DNA from: Perkinsus olseni
Lineage: Eukaryota > Perkinsozoa > Perkinsida > Perkinsidae
Direction of reading: 5' to 3'
Assembly: GCA_013115135.1 (NCBI GenBank)
Contig: JABANP010000257.1
Span: 1-64,000 of the forward strand
DNA length: 64,000 bases
Shown here: piece by piece, positions 1-11,589 of the stretch
How the letters are laid out: each line of letters begins with the position of its first letter
Numbering within the stretch: the stretch's first letter is position 1
Notes under the pieces: generated by a model
The model's input: only the letters and a program-made list of their open reading frames with translations
What the model was told of the DNA's origin: nothing
Database searches by the model: none
Translations under genes and position numbers: made by a program

Positions 1-18
1 CAAAACAGGTCTCCGCCA

Positions 19-177
19 AGTGACGCTCAATTTATTGAGCAAGTTCAAACGGAACGGAGATGTTGTGCAAAGTGCAGGAAAGGAAAGGGGAACGACGGGA
101 GAGCCGGGCGACGAGGGAGTGAAACGCTCACACCTACCGCAAGGAACCGGAGGTGAGTGTGGATAAAACCTTCCCCA
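19..177. repeat. 159-bp direct repeat, left copy
   Basis: This segment is identical, base for base by eye, to 1878-2036. It starts AGTGACGCTCAATTT and ends CCTTCCCCA. It contains the short inverted repeat TCAATTTATTGA. The two copies lie 1.86 kb apart and surround the 57-bp minisatellite. No coding function was recognised. Confidence 0.9.
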
Positions 178-603
178 TGCACACGCGTCATGGAGGATAC
201 TCGTATTCCGGGGAACGTCTTGGGCCTCGACACCACTCACTGGAATGCTTTTCTGGCACCACCTTGGTTCTACTATCATCTTGACTTCTATTATGCCATC
301 TCCCTCAGTCTCCGTGTTTCTTCCGGTGCCTTTTACGACCCTCCTTTGTGTGGTGTTAGGTTCGGTGCTTCTGGGAAGTTAGCAACTTCGGCTTGCATAT
401 GCCTCAGCCTGAGGCACCCAGGAGGCCCTCAGGGAACCTGCAAGGCAGGTCGGACCTGGCAGGTCCTATCGACTCATTGTAAGCAGTCGATCTTCTACGG
501 AATCTCCTCAATGTGATCGACGAAGCCCTCCGCTGCAGTGCCCCGCCTGACTCCACGTCGCAAGGCCCTTCGAAGTCAGCGTACTGGAGCAGGTTCCTTC
601 AGA

Positions 604-996
604 GTTCCCTCGGAGTAGTGATACTGGGGTCGGAGTACCCCTCGGAACTCCGTAGGGCAGGTTCCCTCGGAGTAGTGGTACTGGGGTCGGAGTACCCCTC
701 GGAACCCCGTCTGGCAGGTTCCCTCAGAGTAGTGATACTGGGGTCGAACTACCCCTCAGAACTCCGTAAGGCAGGTTCCCTCGGAGTAGTGGTACTGGGG
801 TCGGAGTACCCCGCGGAACTCCGTAGGGCAGGTTCCCTCGGAGTAGTGGTACTGGGGTCGGAGTACCCCGCGGAACTCCGTAGGGCAGGTTCCCTCGGAG
901 TAGTGGTACTGGGGTCGGAATACCCCGCGGAACTCCGTAGGGCAGGTTCCCTCGGAGTAGTGGTACTGGGGTCGGAGTACCCCTCGGAACTCCGTA
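604..996. repeat. 57-bp minisatellite, seven units
   Basis: Units begin GTTCCCTCGG at or near 604, 661, 718, 775, 832, 889 and 946, a strict 57-bp spacing, and the last unit is shortened. Each unit carries the inverted pair GGTACT/AGTACC, so it can fold. Because 57 is a multiple of three, the array is open on both strands and reads as a 19-residue repeat (core SLGVVVLGSEYPSEL) inside an ATG-started frame at 513-1121. I could not decide whether that frame is expressed. The rest of 1-2434 shows no recognisable gene. Confidence 0.9.
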
Positions 997-1766
997 TTTG
1001 CGCCCTTCGTCTCCACCTCAGCTTGCTCTGCTGCTCCGATCATGACTTCTTGCACATATGTGTTCACTTTGATTCGCCATTTTCCTTCTCCGTGGCCGTG
1101 ATTGATGAGAACCGCCGGTGAGTGGTTCTGACTCACGTGCCTCCTACTCCTCCCCGTACCTTATCTTATCTCTCCTGCTACAATACTGTTCATCCGCTGT
1201 ATCTATTCCTTTCTTTGCAGACTATCAGAATGCCGCGATTGCTACCACCACTATGGGTACTACCCGCACTAGGCTTGCACCACCTCATCTGATCTTCCTG
1301 GCACGTACTACTTTGACACTGCCTCTACACCCAACAGCGGACACGCACTGGCACACCTCAGACTGTGATCCCTGGTGTGACCGTGGACAGACGGCTCTCA
1401 CTCCGCTCGGATTTCAGAGCTTCCTATCAAGGCAGTCGTCTAGTCCGACTGGCATGATCCCCTCACGGCTGATGCCTCCGAGACGCCTTGTGTCATAACT
1501 TACGGCTCATAAGCATCTGAGTTTGTTACTCCCAGTTACTCCAGGACGTGGCCGCCAGCTCCCCACTGGCTCTTTGAGGTCTCGCGTGGGTTCTCACATA
1601 GTGTGAGTCACATATTCCACCACGCCCTACTCGACGACGACTCTGGTATTGCGAGCAGAGACGGATGGCGGGGGGGAGGCCCGGGAGCCAGCCCGGCCCC
1701 ATCCACTCTGCTCAGCCGAGGACGCGAAAAGAGGGCAGCATCAGAGCCCGGAGAGGGGGATGGATG

Positions 1767-2208
1767 GGCGGCGTCGGCACGGAGTCACCCAGCCCGGATC
1801 GCTGGATGGCTCCCCATCCCCCTCTCCTAGAAAGGCAACGGATAGGTGAAACTGTGCACAACACGAGTGAACGGTTGAGTGACGCTCAATTTATTGAGCA
1901 AGTTCAAACGGAACGGAGATGTTGTGCAAAGTGCAGGAAAGGAAAGGGGAACGACGGGAGAGCCGGGCGACGAGGGAGTGAAACGCTCACACCTACCGCA
2001 AGGAACCGGAGGTGAGTGTGGATAAAACCTTCCCCACCCACCCACCCCCCGTACATCGGCGAGAATCGTCTTTCTAGGAGGTGCCGCGGCGTCGGGGGCG
2101 GCGTCGGCACGGAGTCACCCAGCCCGGATCGCTGGATGGCTCCCCATCCCCCTCTCCTAGAAAGGCAACGGATAGGTGAAACTGTGCACAACACGAGTGA
2201 ACGGTTGA
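1767..2208. repeat. tandem 112-bp/159-bp duplication block
   Basis: A 112-bp sequence at 1767-1878 recurs identically at 2097-2208 (offset 330). The right copy of the 159-bp repeat (1878-2036) lies between them. The order is therefore A, B, A, with one more B at 19-177. The spacer at 2037-2096 is rich in C runs. This looks like a recent tandem duplication that continues beyond the left window edge. Confidence 0.85.
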
Positions 2209-2434
2209 AGGTGGAAAAAGGTCGTACTTAGGGCGTGCGCTGGTCGGGTTGAAGCGGAGCGAAGAACGTAAGATATGATTGATTCGCTTTTTCGTATCTT
2301 CTAATAATATGAGGCCTTCAGTGTCTCGTCGCGTGACGCTGGCAAGTTGTATCCCAGTCGCCTGTCGTTCTGGTCTCCCGTGATGCTTTCTAACGCTAGT
2401 AGCAGTTTGGAATTGATCCAGTTACTTCCGTACA

Positions 2435-5400
2435 ATGCCACATGGTAGCCCTACTAGTGGCTCGAGCCTTACCGCGATCCTCAAGGTTACCAGTGCGGTC
2501 TGTTTAGTCGCCGCGGCTGGCTATGGTGCCTACAAGGTCTACGAGACCCATCGAAGGGACCTCGAGGATAAGAGTGATTGCGGCACCTCCCAGCCCGAGG
2601 AGGGTGACGCTACGCCACCCAACACCCCCGCTGGTCAGCCTAATGATCCGTCGAGGGCTGAGAGCGTATCTTCGGAGGAGGTTGAAGCGACAACTTCTCC
2701 ACGGAAGATATTCCAGGCACCAGAGGAGCTTAAGCTAACAGAGTAATGCTAAATTTCGCCGAACATGAGCGCCCAGTCGATCGTATTGCTAGGCCTGACA
2801 AGGCAGCTTCAGCCGTGACAGAGTCCGAACCGAACGTCGAGTCTGGAAATCCTGCCAGTGGGACCAGTACCGAGCACGGAGGCAGAGCCGCTCCAAAGAG
2901 GTACTGTGACTAATGACCGGTTGTTAGTATAATGAATGTCTGCCCAGTATACACCATAGTGAAAGCCTCCTGGACGAGTCACGCTCGCTGAAACGGAGCA
3001 AACAGAAGTTAGTTGATGAAGTGGACAGGTAGAAAATAGATGGACGTTGTGCTGCTACGGGTTCCGCTCAGCCTCCTGCGCAATATCGCCGCCCATGGTC
3101 AGTACCCACCAGCAGATATGGTCGACCGTCTTCGTGCGTTAATAGCAGAGGTAAGGCCAGACGAAGATCGGGTCATGGAGAATGCGGTTCGGTGAGGTAC
3201 ACGTCCGGATGGGCGAGGCTGGTCTTCGCAATGTTAAGCAGCTGTCGAACGCTCTGTCATTCGTCACAAGTGAATGGCTGTTCTATCACACTCGTAAGAG
3301 GGACAAATTTCTTTTTTCCTTGGGAAACATTCGACGGCCCGTTAGTCCGTACATGCCCTGAGCTGACATGGTCCGGAGTCTCTGGCTACATGAACCAGGC
3401 CTTCACTGACGATAAGGAGAAGGAGATGGCTGACAGGATTGCCAAGACCTTTAAGAGGTACTGAATTCTTGGTGCACCGAAATCTCGATGGTGTCGTTGT
3501 TGCAGAGCGTTCTGGGACTTGCACAGAGAAGACCTGCAGAAGCGACCGCCGGACTACTCCTTCGTTTTCGCCAGATTGGCTGAGCTCCGATCGAGAATGT
3601 GCAGTTTTTTACCTCAAGTTGGTCTCTACAACAGGTGGACAATCATTGTGTACTGCTGCAGGCGAGACAGGCCGAATTCGCCTCTCGATTGGACCTGGAA
3701 CTCCTCAAGCAGCAGATAGAGCATCAAGCCTTCGATAGAGAGACATTCGTGCAGGTAGGTGGTAGAAAGTGCAGCGTGTTTCAACGCTCTGACTATGCCG
3801 TAACCGCTCATCGAAGCCCGATGCCGACGATTGTGTGGCATCTCTAGTGCTGTCGGTGTAACTATCTTCCTAGAACGCGTGACAATACTGCGCCCGAGTC
3901 CTCCCCATGGGTCTGCATCCCTGTCTGGGCATCACTAGTAGCGTCCAAAAGATGTGTCGCAGCTGGTTGCAGCGTTAACGATTTGTGCAGGTGCTCAAGG
4001 TCGTGGTGGATATGCTGTATCGCCTAGAATCTCCAGCATCACACAAGAAAACGGTGGAATGGTACGAGAATGAAATAGTGAAAAAGCCCTCGCTGAATGA
4101 ATATGCTTCAGCCGAGGTAGAAGTAATCAAATTCATACTGCCGTAAGGTTTTTCATATTCAGGATGCTGTGAAGGCCTTCCACGAGGAGATAGTGAATTC
4201 TCTGTCGTTCTTGTTCGAGCAGTGTGACGTCCTCGAGGCTGAGCTGCAGAGCTACAGAACCACCCAGGTACCGCAACGCCTGAGAGCTCACCTTTTGATT
4301 CTTTCTATGGTGCAGGTGTCCATGAAGGAAAGGAGACAACTCGAATTCGAACATTTCATGAGGGTACTATCTAGGCCGGTGTAGTTGTGCCGTGCTATTG
4401 AGGATTTGTTAGATGATTGATGTCGGTGTTGTGGACTTGTCTGCCTCGAAGAAAATGTTCCGTAATGGCCTGTTGAAACTCGGCGAAGACGCTGACGGTA
4501 TCGTGGACGCCAGTCTTCAGTCGGAGGCTCTCATGCATCAACTGGCTGGCCGGTGAGCGGGCGAATTTTTGACGGTAGGTTAACAAATTGTGGGTCAGAC
4601 TACTTTTGCTGGAGTTAGCCGAGCTTTGTTGCCATGGTGTTGACAAGGATACCTTGCATGACAGCCATGAGGTAGTAGAAGGTCTACTACTTAGGGGTCG
4701 ACGTAAGATGCATCTGGTAGATACCCGAACCTCTGAGGCCGGACACTTCACGTTTGATACAATTTGCTCACGAGCTGATGGCCACCGCCGAGCTTGCTGC
4801 TATCGCTGTAGTTTTGCACCAACTGAAGCTGCCGACTAAACTCACTACCAATGTTGCTGTTGTGACGAAGATGTTCGAGAGGCTCTGGCGTGTTATTGAG
4901 GCCAAGAGTGTAGGGCAGCTCGTGCTTACGTCGGCGAACCTTTTTTACCGAAGGTACTTGCAACGATGCCTGTGAAGCAGCATCCGGGAAGGCAGGCGGC
5001 TGTTGCAGCTGGGAGAAAATCCGAGAGCTCGGGAGACGCAGCCGAGCAGGAGACGACGTCCGATGAACTCTTGCACGAGATTATAACCGCTATGTCCGAG
5101 GTACCGAACTGCATCACCTGTTTTACTCTGGTATCCCGTCGTGCATGTTAGGTTGGTGTGGACATCAGAGCTGAACTGATTGAGAATGGCAAGATGGATC
5201 GAATGATTGTTGCGCTCAATGGGTAGCTGAGAGGCGCTACACTCTGCTGGTGAAGTGCTGAGTATATCAGGTGCCAGCGAGACATTGAGAAGCCTTCGAG
5301 TCAACAGACAGCAGTTATCCGGCTGCTTTCTTCTCGGGTCCAGAAGTCGTTCGAGGATGCACTCAAGAAGGCGGGAGAACCTTCGTCTCAAGTGCCTGGT

Positions 5401-6059
5401 GCTACAACACCCGCTGCTGGTGACGAGACGACTGAGACCACATCTGCGGCTTCGAATGGTGCTGAAGGTAAAGATTGTGGCCGAGCCCTTCGAGTTGAAA
5501 TGATGCGTGCTATTCAGTACCGAAAAGCCCGAGAACGCCGCTGGCACGGGACTCTCCAGCCAATACTGAAGCAGCGCGGACGCGACTTGCTGTAGTGTTG
5601 TTGCCTCGGGGATGTCTAGGTAGCATTTCGGACGTACGGTCTAGCAATACTTGGGAGCTGTCGCTATCGTTAGGGAAGCAGCCATGGACGCTAGCTTTGG
5701 TTGAAGGGAAGATGCGGCAGCTACTGCAGGTCTTCTTGTCTTTCGTCGGAGATCATATGTGTGTGTAAGTGCCTGGTTGTTTCTCTTTCCTGCGGAAAGC
5801 CACAGTGAAATATTTGAAGTACTTAAGTTATACAGTGATGTCTATGTAGTTACGCACCAATATATGTCCAGACTCTCCGAGCAGAGATCGAGAAGATGCG
5901 CCAAGATCGAGATCGTCTCACCAACCCTACCAGTGATCACAAATCTAATGCCAGAGCGCAGCGAGGAGGTGAGGGGACCCTGTTAGTATTTAGATCCCCA
6001 CAAGTCTCTCAGGTTCGGTATAACGCCGCCTTACTCGATTTATCTCACATTGTAATATG
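2435..6059 (+). CDS. TCP11-family protein with N-terminal membrane segment, about 18 exons
   Basis: The ATG at 2435 opens an exon encoding a hydrophobic stretch (residues about 14-33) and then an acidic, Ser/Pro-rich linker. The apparent stop at 2744 is removed by a 50-nt intron (about 2743-2792). Later exons carry the TCP11 signature. One near 3510-3597 reads AFWDLHREDLQKRPPDYSF, matching the family's FW...L...PPDYS motif. The next two (near 3660-3755 and 3990-4120) read as RLDLELLKQQIEHQAFD and VVDMLYRLESPASHKK, matching the family's LD..LL.QQ....A.D and lcaPvRDe segments. Further exons at 4150-4260, 4410-4555, 4605-4672, 4754-4954, 4977-5100, 5345-5466 and 5870-6059 are helical and join mostly in phase. 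TCP11 proteins are cytosolic or membrane-associated helical proteins whose biochemical role is poorly known. The family call is good, but individual exon borders and the last exon are approximate. Confidence 0.7.
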
Positions 6060-6181
6060 ACCTTGTTTCACTTGATATGTCGTATCATATTCACCCTTCC
6101 ACTTCGCGTGTGTAGTTGGGCAACGAAGAGGAATCCTTCGCAGTTGTGTTGTCAGCTATATTTTTTTGACCCCCGTTCGGA

Positions 6182-8029
6182 ATGGGTAGCATGTTCAGCA
6201 CGGTTCCCCGCAACTTCCAGTCCAACAAGAAGCTTGTCGTTGTTGGTAAGAGCTTTCCTGAAGACTTGTCGCAGTATGATCACTCCCCAGGTGGAGGATA
6301 CGCTGGACAGGGAGCTACCATCTTGGCTCAAGATCTATTCGCTGGGGTTACCCAGATCGAAGCGCGGTATGCAGGTTTAGTGCATAAAGTAATACTCGCT
6401 TGGGAGCCAAGGGGAGAGTGCGACCTTCCCTCAGCTTGGCGGGGTGCGTGCCTGCGTGAGGCCGGAGTGGGGAAAGCATATGGTCATCCCCCAGAACGCT
6501 CTGTTCAAGTCTAACGTACATCAAATCTTCAAGCCGGTGAGAGATGCGGTGTAAAACATCATTAGATGAATCTTCATCAGGCCATCAGTCTTGACGTAGC
6601 AAACAACGCCGTGGTTGTTGAAGGCGGCCAGACCATCCCCTATGACTACCTGGTCATCGCTACAGGAGCAGTCAATACTGGCCCTGCTGATCCCCCTGTC
6701 AGTGAGTGATTCGTCAGGCTTGACCGGAGACCAATCCTGTTGTTCTGTAGCTTACACCATGACCAAACAGATTCTCGATTTTTACGAGGAGAGTGCGAAG
6801 GCAATAGAGGAAGCCAAGGACATAGTAGGTTGATGCGTGTGAGGTATCGCGATCTGGGACTATAGATGTTTATTGGTGGTGGGCCGGTGGCCATCGAGAT
6901 TGTTGGGGAGATTAATCAGAAGTATCCCAGCAAGAAGCTGAGCATCATTACGAAGGGTAATCGTATTCTCAAGCCAGGAGCTTCTAAGGGCCACGAAGGG
7001 TAAGTTCTATTCTCTCGTCGGACATGTTTCATTGTCATATCCTCAGATTTTTACCGTCGGAGTTTATCTCACAGGTCGAATCTGAACTGAAGGAGCTTGG
7101 CGTAGGGGTTGGCAGAAAGTGGTTGCTCGCTCATGTGTGTGAAAGGTTTATGTACGCTCCGGGGTGACTACACAAGACATCACCAGAGAGCAGTTCAAGA
7201 ATAAGCCTTTCGTCAAGAGTAAAACTAGTGTTATGTGTCGGGTTGATTCTGCTGTCGCAGACCCCGGAGTGGTTCATTTCTCCGACGGCAGTTCCGCGAA
7301 GCCTGATCTAGTTTTCTGGTGTACAGGGTAGGTCGATTGTTGGATACAGAAGACTTACTGGTGACGTCTTCCGTGTGTAAGGGCGGAGCCTAATACCAGC
7401 TGGCTCCGCGGCAGTGGTGGACTACCGGATCACACTTTCGACCAACGTGGACGGATTAGAGTTGATGACTATCTCCACGTAAGACCTCTCACCGTATTTT
7501 TCTTCAGAAATTGGGTGATCATCAGGTTGCCGGGCAACACAACATCTTTGCAGTTGGCGACTGCAATACGGTAGGGATGAGGTAGACCAGCAATCCTTGC
7601 AGCGGTGGTCGTAGGTTAATGAAGAGAAGATGATGGCCACGGCGGGCACTTACGCGGGGAAGCCCCCGAACTGGCCCAAGGGTCAAGCTGACTCCGCGTT
7701 GGAGAACATCGTTCAGCAAGAGCTTGGTGCATCACCGAGGATGTATGTCTGGCGATCGTATATGTCGAGTCACCATGTTGCCACAGGTATCGACGTCCGG
7801 ATATCATCCACATGGCGATTACTCTCGGTCACATGCGTGGAGTTACCACCGGGGTGAGGAATACTTCCCCTCGGTTGCAAACCTGGATTTCTTGCTGTGT
7901 TAGCTCCCCGCCCCCGCAGCACAACTGAAGAGCGAACAATTCTTCGTGGATCAGCAGTGGCATTTGGCAAGGAAGGCCGAGCCTCACCTCTACAGACTTG
8001 ATCCTGCTGAGGAGGTCCACCACCACTAA
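6182..8029 (+). CDS. FSP1/AIFM2-like FAD/NAD(P)H oxidoreductase
   Basis: This is a two-Rossmann pyridine nucleotide-disulphide oxidoreductase spread over about ten short exons. The first exon encodes a dinucleotide fold KKLVVVG, spliced to GGGYAGQ. Later exons give YDYLVIATGA, a second nucleotide fold FIGGGPVAIEI, the conserved DLVFWCTG and the FAD-contact segment NIFAVGDCN. The C-terminus ends in a His run before TAA at 8027. In animals this family reduces quinones such as CoQ with NAD(P)H at membranes. The start MGSMFST fits the N-myristoylation rule (Gly2, Ser6), as FSP1 does, so membrane attachment is likely. I chose the ATG at 6182 because it precedes the Rossmann strand directly. An AIF or type II NADH dehydrogenase relative is the alternative. 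All predicted introns are about 45-70 nt. Confidence 0.85.
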
Positions 8030-9180
8030 GTCCCGTATGAAGATGATATAGTCCATTTCTATCGTGAAGACATTTTTACTGAGTACACAGCTTGATGCAT
8101 CGTATCTTGCTGATTATTACGTGGCGCATCGTCATTGATTGCTAGAGTGGGTCTAGTTTTGATAGTGGTTGTGAAGCTTCATATCCTTTGTCGTGCTTAG
8201 TGGAAGTAATTGATGGGGGATATGATGGTCCAACTGTTACCAGGCGCGCACGACACAAGGGCGATACGCATAATCTGGTAGATCAAATATACCGTTCAAT
8301 ATTCTCTGTGATCAACTGATTGGCACTGCCATCTTCGCTGTGATCTTGAATTCATGCCCTGTTCTGCGGGTAGTATGCTCCACGTCAATTAAAGTGAATG
8401 GAGCGTAGGAAATATTCGCACTTGGATGACATCCGTGGTTAATGAGTACCAATGTGGCTATCTTGTAGACCTTTGAACCCGCTCGGCCTATCCTGCGCAG
8501 GGCGCGACTCAGTGAAGCGACTTCAGAGAAACGTCAGAAAAGCGATGCACGAGTTCATCGGGAAACTGGACTTTCCCATTTCTGCATGCTCCATCCTTGC
8601 GCCGAGTATTTCCCTTCAAACAAAGTCTCTCAGAGGTGGGGTTGTGGATCCTCTTCGCGCGAAGCCTTAATTTAGCTGTGGAATGAAGTCACTACGTTTG
8701 TTGTGGTTGTGATCATTTTTGAAGTTTTTCTTTTCGAGCCGAGGATATCTACATCCGTGTGCTGCCTGAAGGATTGATCACGAACAGTCGAGATGAGTTC
8801 AAACGTCCCGAAGGGAGTCTGTACGACTAGCGAGAATGATGATACTGCTGGTAATAGACGGGTGATAACCGATTACTGCGAGGGAGACGGAATCTTGCAT
8901 TGGACCACGTGGGGGCTTGAATAACATGCCCGCCCTGCTGATAGGCCCTCGGACCGGAATATGGTGTTGACTAAGGACTAAGTAGTAATGAGTTTCGATT
9001 GCCATTGCTTCATCAGTATTCATAAATGAGCCCTAACTCAGATGCTCTTTTGTGTTGTCAGAGTTCCGATCCACGAACAGGCGCCAGTCATCAAGGTGCC
9101 TTCCGCGACTAAGCCTTGTTGCCGAGAGATGTGTTAGTAGGAGCCGTTCTTAGTGTACTACCTGAGTACTCACTCTCACC
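8030..9180. other. intergenic, nothing recognised
   Basis: There are only short frames with no family likeness, and no repeats or RNA genes were seen. It should contain the 3' end of the oxidoreductase transcript and the promoter of the first MATH gene, but no clear signal marks either. Confidence 0.6.
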
Positions 9181-10434
9181 ATGCTCTCAGGTGATGCAGC
9201 GATGCAGAGAGGTGGTGAGATACCACCGTGCGGTCCCAATGAGTTAGAGTTCAAAATCAGTGACTTCGAGAAGTACAAGTTTCAACAGCATATTCGATCC
9301 CCATCACTAACAACTGGGCCCTTCACTTTCAAGGTGAGCATAATAGGATATTGAAGAATATTCCTAACCGATGTATTTGCTAAAACATGGAGCCAATCTT
9401 CTTTCATTAGTAGTGAGTTCGCTCAGTAAACGAGCTCCGGCGGATTGACGGAGATTTCTATTATCACGGGCTGCTCACTGCATGACGCAGTTCAAAGTTT
9501 GGGTTCGGGTTTGTCGTACAAACAGAGAGAGGGCGTGCTTGATTCTTTATTGGTGTTCGCCAATCTTCGCTGTGCTAGTTACTCGTTTTCCCTCGCGGCG
9601 ATACACGGCGTGTACCGCGGTATTTAACTGCTTATGTTGAATGGCAAGGAAGGAAAGGTAAGCTGAATAGAGAAAGATTAACGTGTCAATTGGGTTTATA
9701 TCCCAGAGTTCCTTGCTTTTTCGCAGTGACGTGAATACCATCGAGATATTGTTGATGATATTATTCTCAGATTTGGTCTACAGTCGTCAATTTGCTGGGG
9801 TTAAATGTCAAATCAGTGTTATCAATCAGAAGGACTTCAGCGAATCATTTGTGAATGGGTTATACGAAGCGGAGTGAGTGGTTCTCGGTCGTTCTCTCTC
9901 TGGAAATGTTGTGCAAACTCTGCTGTTAGTGAAGCTTCGATTTAGGCCATCATCTGCAGTGAGTTTCTTAGTGTTGGCGATTATCACTCCGTTCCTGGAC
10001 TGAGTGATTCCCCTAGAATCATCGTAGGTAATGTCTGGCGTGCACAAATTCTGTGAGAAGGACCGGGGAATGGGCTGGGACTTGCTAACGGTACCTGAAA
10101 TATTGAATCCCGCGGAGGGATGGCTGGATGAAGGCGGGAACCTTGTAATAACTAAGGAACACCGAGTTATGCGGTGTCAGGTCCTCATTTATCACAAAAT
10201 TAGTGCTCAGTTTATCGCACAGTGTTTGTCTGTTAGGTCTTAAGGGCTACGGTAACACTTCCGAATGGGCAAGTGGCCATGCAGGAGAAGGCCCCCGTGC
10301 TTTCGGTGGGGACGGGTTGTTCTGACCAGGATGACGAGCTAGTGCGTTCGAGATCTATCCGAGTTCATCCCATGCATGATAACGATGAGATTCCACTCAA
10401 ACACGAACTTCGAGTTGTATTCGTCGTGGTATAG
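9181..10434 (+). CDS. MATH-domain gene A (most diverged family member)
   Basis: The ATG at 9181 opens an exon (9181-9333, 51 codons) whose end LEFKISDFEKYKFQ...SPSLTTGPFTFK is a MATH domain start. An exon at about 9579-9657 gives LLVFPRGDTRR...YLTAYVEWQ, the WxLxVYPxG and YLSVY strands. One at about 9789-9849 gives FAGVKCQISVINQKDFSESF. One at about 10027-10143 ends EGWLDEGGNL. A last piece from about 10232 begins VLRATVTLPNGQ and runs to TAG at 10432. MATH domains bind peptide motifs in partner proteins, as in TRAF, SPOP and USP7. No BTB, RING or protease domain follows. The introns are phase 0 where checked. A alone would be a single-MATH protein, or it could splice on to the copy B exons that start at 10465 to give the usual two-MATH layout. 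Confidence 0.65.
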
Positions 10435-10464
10435 TCCATGATCGAATGTCTCGCTTTTTGCTAG

Positions 10465-11589
10465 GTTTCTAGAGCCCAGATCGTAGGAAAGGACCCGACT
10501 CCCCTGAGTCCCGAGTGGCATGAGGTCCGCTTTGATGGTCGTCAAGAGTATGATCCGGGTGATGAATTCAAGTCCCCACCGACATAAGTGGGTTCGCATT
10601 GTTCGTAATTTGTCTATGCATCCCGTTCTATGTCTCTTCAGGTGGCAGTTTATCCCGGTGGTATCAGATCCGAAGATGGGCAGCGCAGCCTTGCCGCATA
10701 CATTCACCTACTGAGAGTGCGAGGTATGATACGGGCCGCAGTGTATCGCCGGCACATCGAACCACGCTAGTTCGATCACGCTTTTTTAGCTGGCCCAGCT
10801 ACCACCCCTGTCAAGTTGAAGATGAGGTTGCTGAATCATAAAGACCCCGAGAGGACTATTGTGAGTTTGCTTTGATATTAGGGACTGGTTGTGCTATTTC
10901 TGCTGCGACGAATCACCCAACGTCAACGGAACTCACTTTACCTGGCTTCGAGTTCTGCTCGCTGAGCGAGCCTTGCCCAGCACGAAGAATCATTGTTTCG
11001 TGGACAGCGCGTTGCAGTGTGCATTCGCAGTGGTACTGAGAAGATCAGGTTAATCTTTTAGGCCTGGACTTCCGTCCACACCTTTGATGAAATAGGACAG
11101 AGTTGGGGATGCCCTGCATTATTGCATATCAAAGAACTCACCGCCGCAGACCTTGGTTGGCTTGATGCCAAAGGAGAAGTTGTGAGTGTACAACTTCTGC
11201 AGACTTGTGTAGACTGAGTCTGGACTTCTATCCCGTTCTGATGCTCTCTGCAGTAGCAATCACAACAGGATACTGGTGACTCATCAGTGGTGAATTGTTC
11301 AGGTACTTCGAGCTGCAATTTTTCTCGCCTCACCGGCAGGACCTGATCCGCGGGAGCTCCTGTCTCGGAAGAGAAAGTGGGTTGGGAGAGAGCCTACGAT
11401 CGTGGACCAGCTTGCCTACACATCCGTCCATTGACTACACCACAGAGACGCGGTTGAGGTTCATTCCTGCTTGCCTCGGATATCCGCGGCTACTGCTGCT
11501 TACGTCATCTGACTGCGTTCCTCAGGTCGGATGACGACCCAAGCGGGAATTTTTCCGAGTTGTCGAGCAAAGTAGTGAAGCTCGAATGA
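10465..11589 (+). pseudogene. MATH gene copy B, second module only, probably broken
   Basis: This copy has only module 2 and the basic tail. The conserved exon starts at 10465 after CTAG and matches its paralogues up to about 10585, then loses the last 25 or so bases including the splice donor, so the frame hits TAA. Good exons follow: about 10640-10723 (VAVYPGGIRSEDGQ), then one giving VKLKMRLLNHKDPERTI, then one giving AWTSVHTFDEIGQSWGCPAL. After these comes a VLRAAIFLASPAGPDP exon, and a last exon ends SSKVVKLE with TGA at 11587. Either the deletion made a pseudogene, or a cryptic donor is used, or this is the 3' half of gene A with that exon skipped. Confidence 0.6.

Noticed and set aside
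2746..2913. Short frame overlapping the stop of the first exon (TAATG) as a separate gene
   Set aside because: It reads better as the second exon of the TCP11 gene once a 50-nt intron is removed; the phase continues into the following exons.
6318..6332. A spliced-leader RNA gene
   Set aside because: Only 15 nt match and they sit in a conserved coding exon. There is no donor site or RNA gene context.
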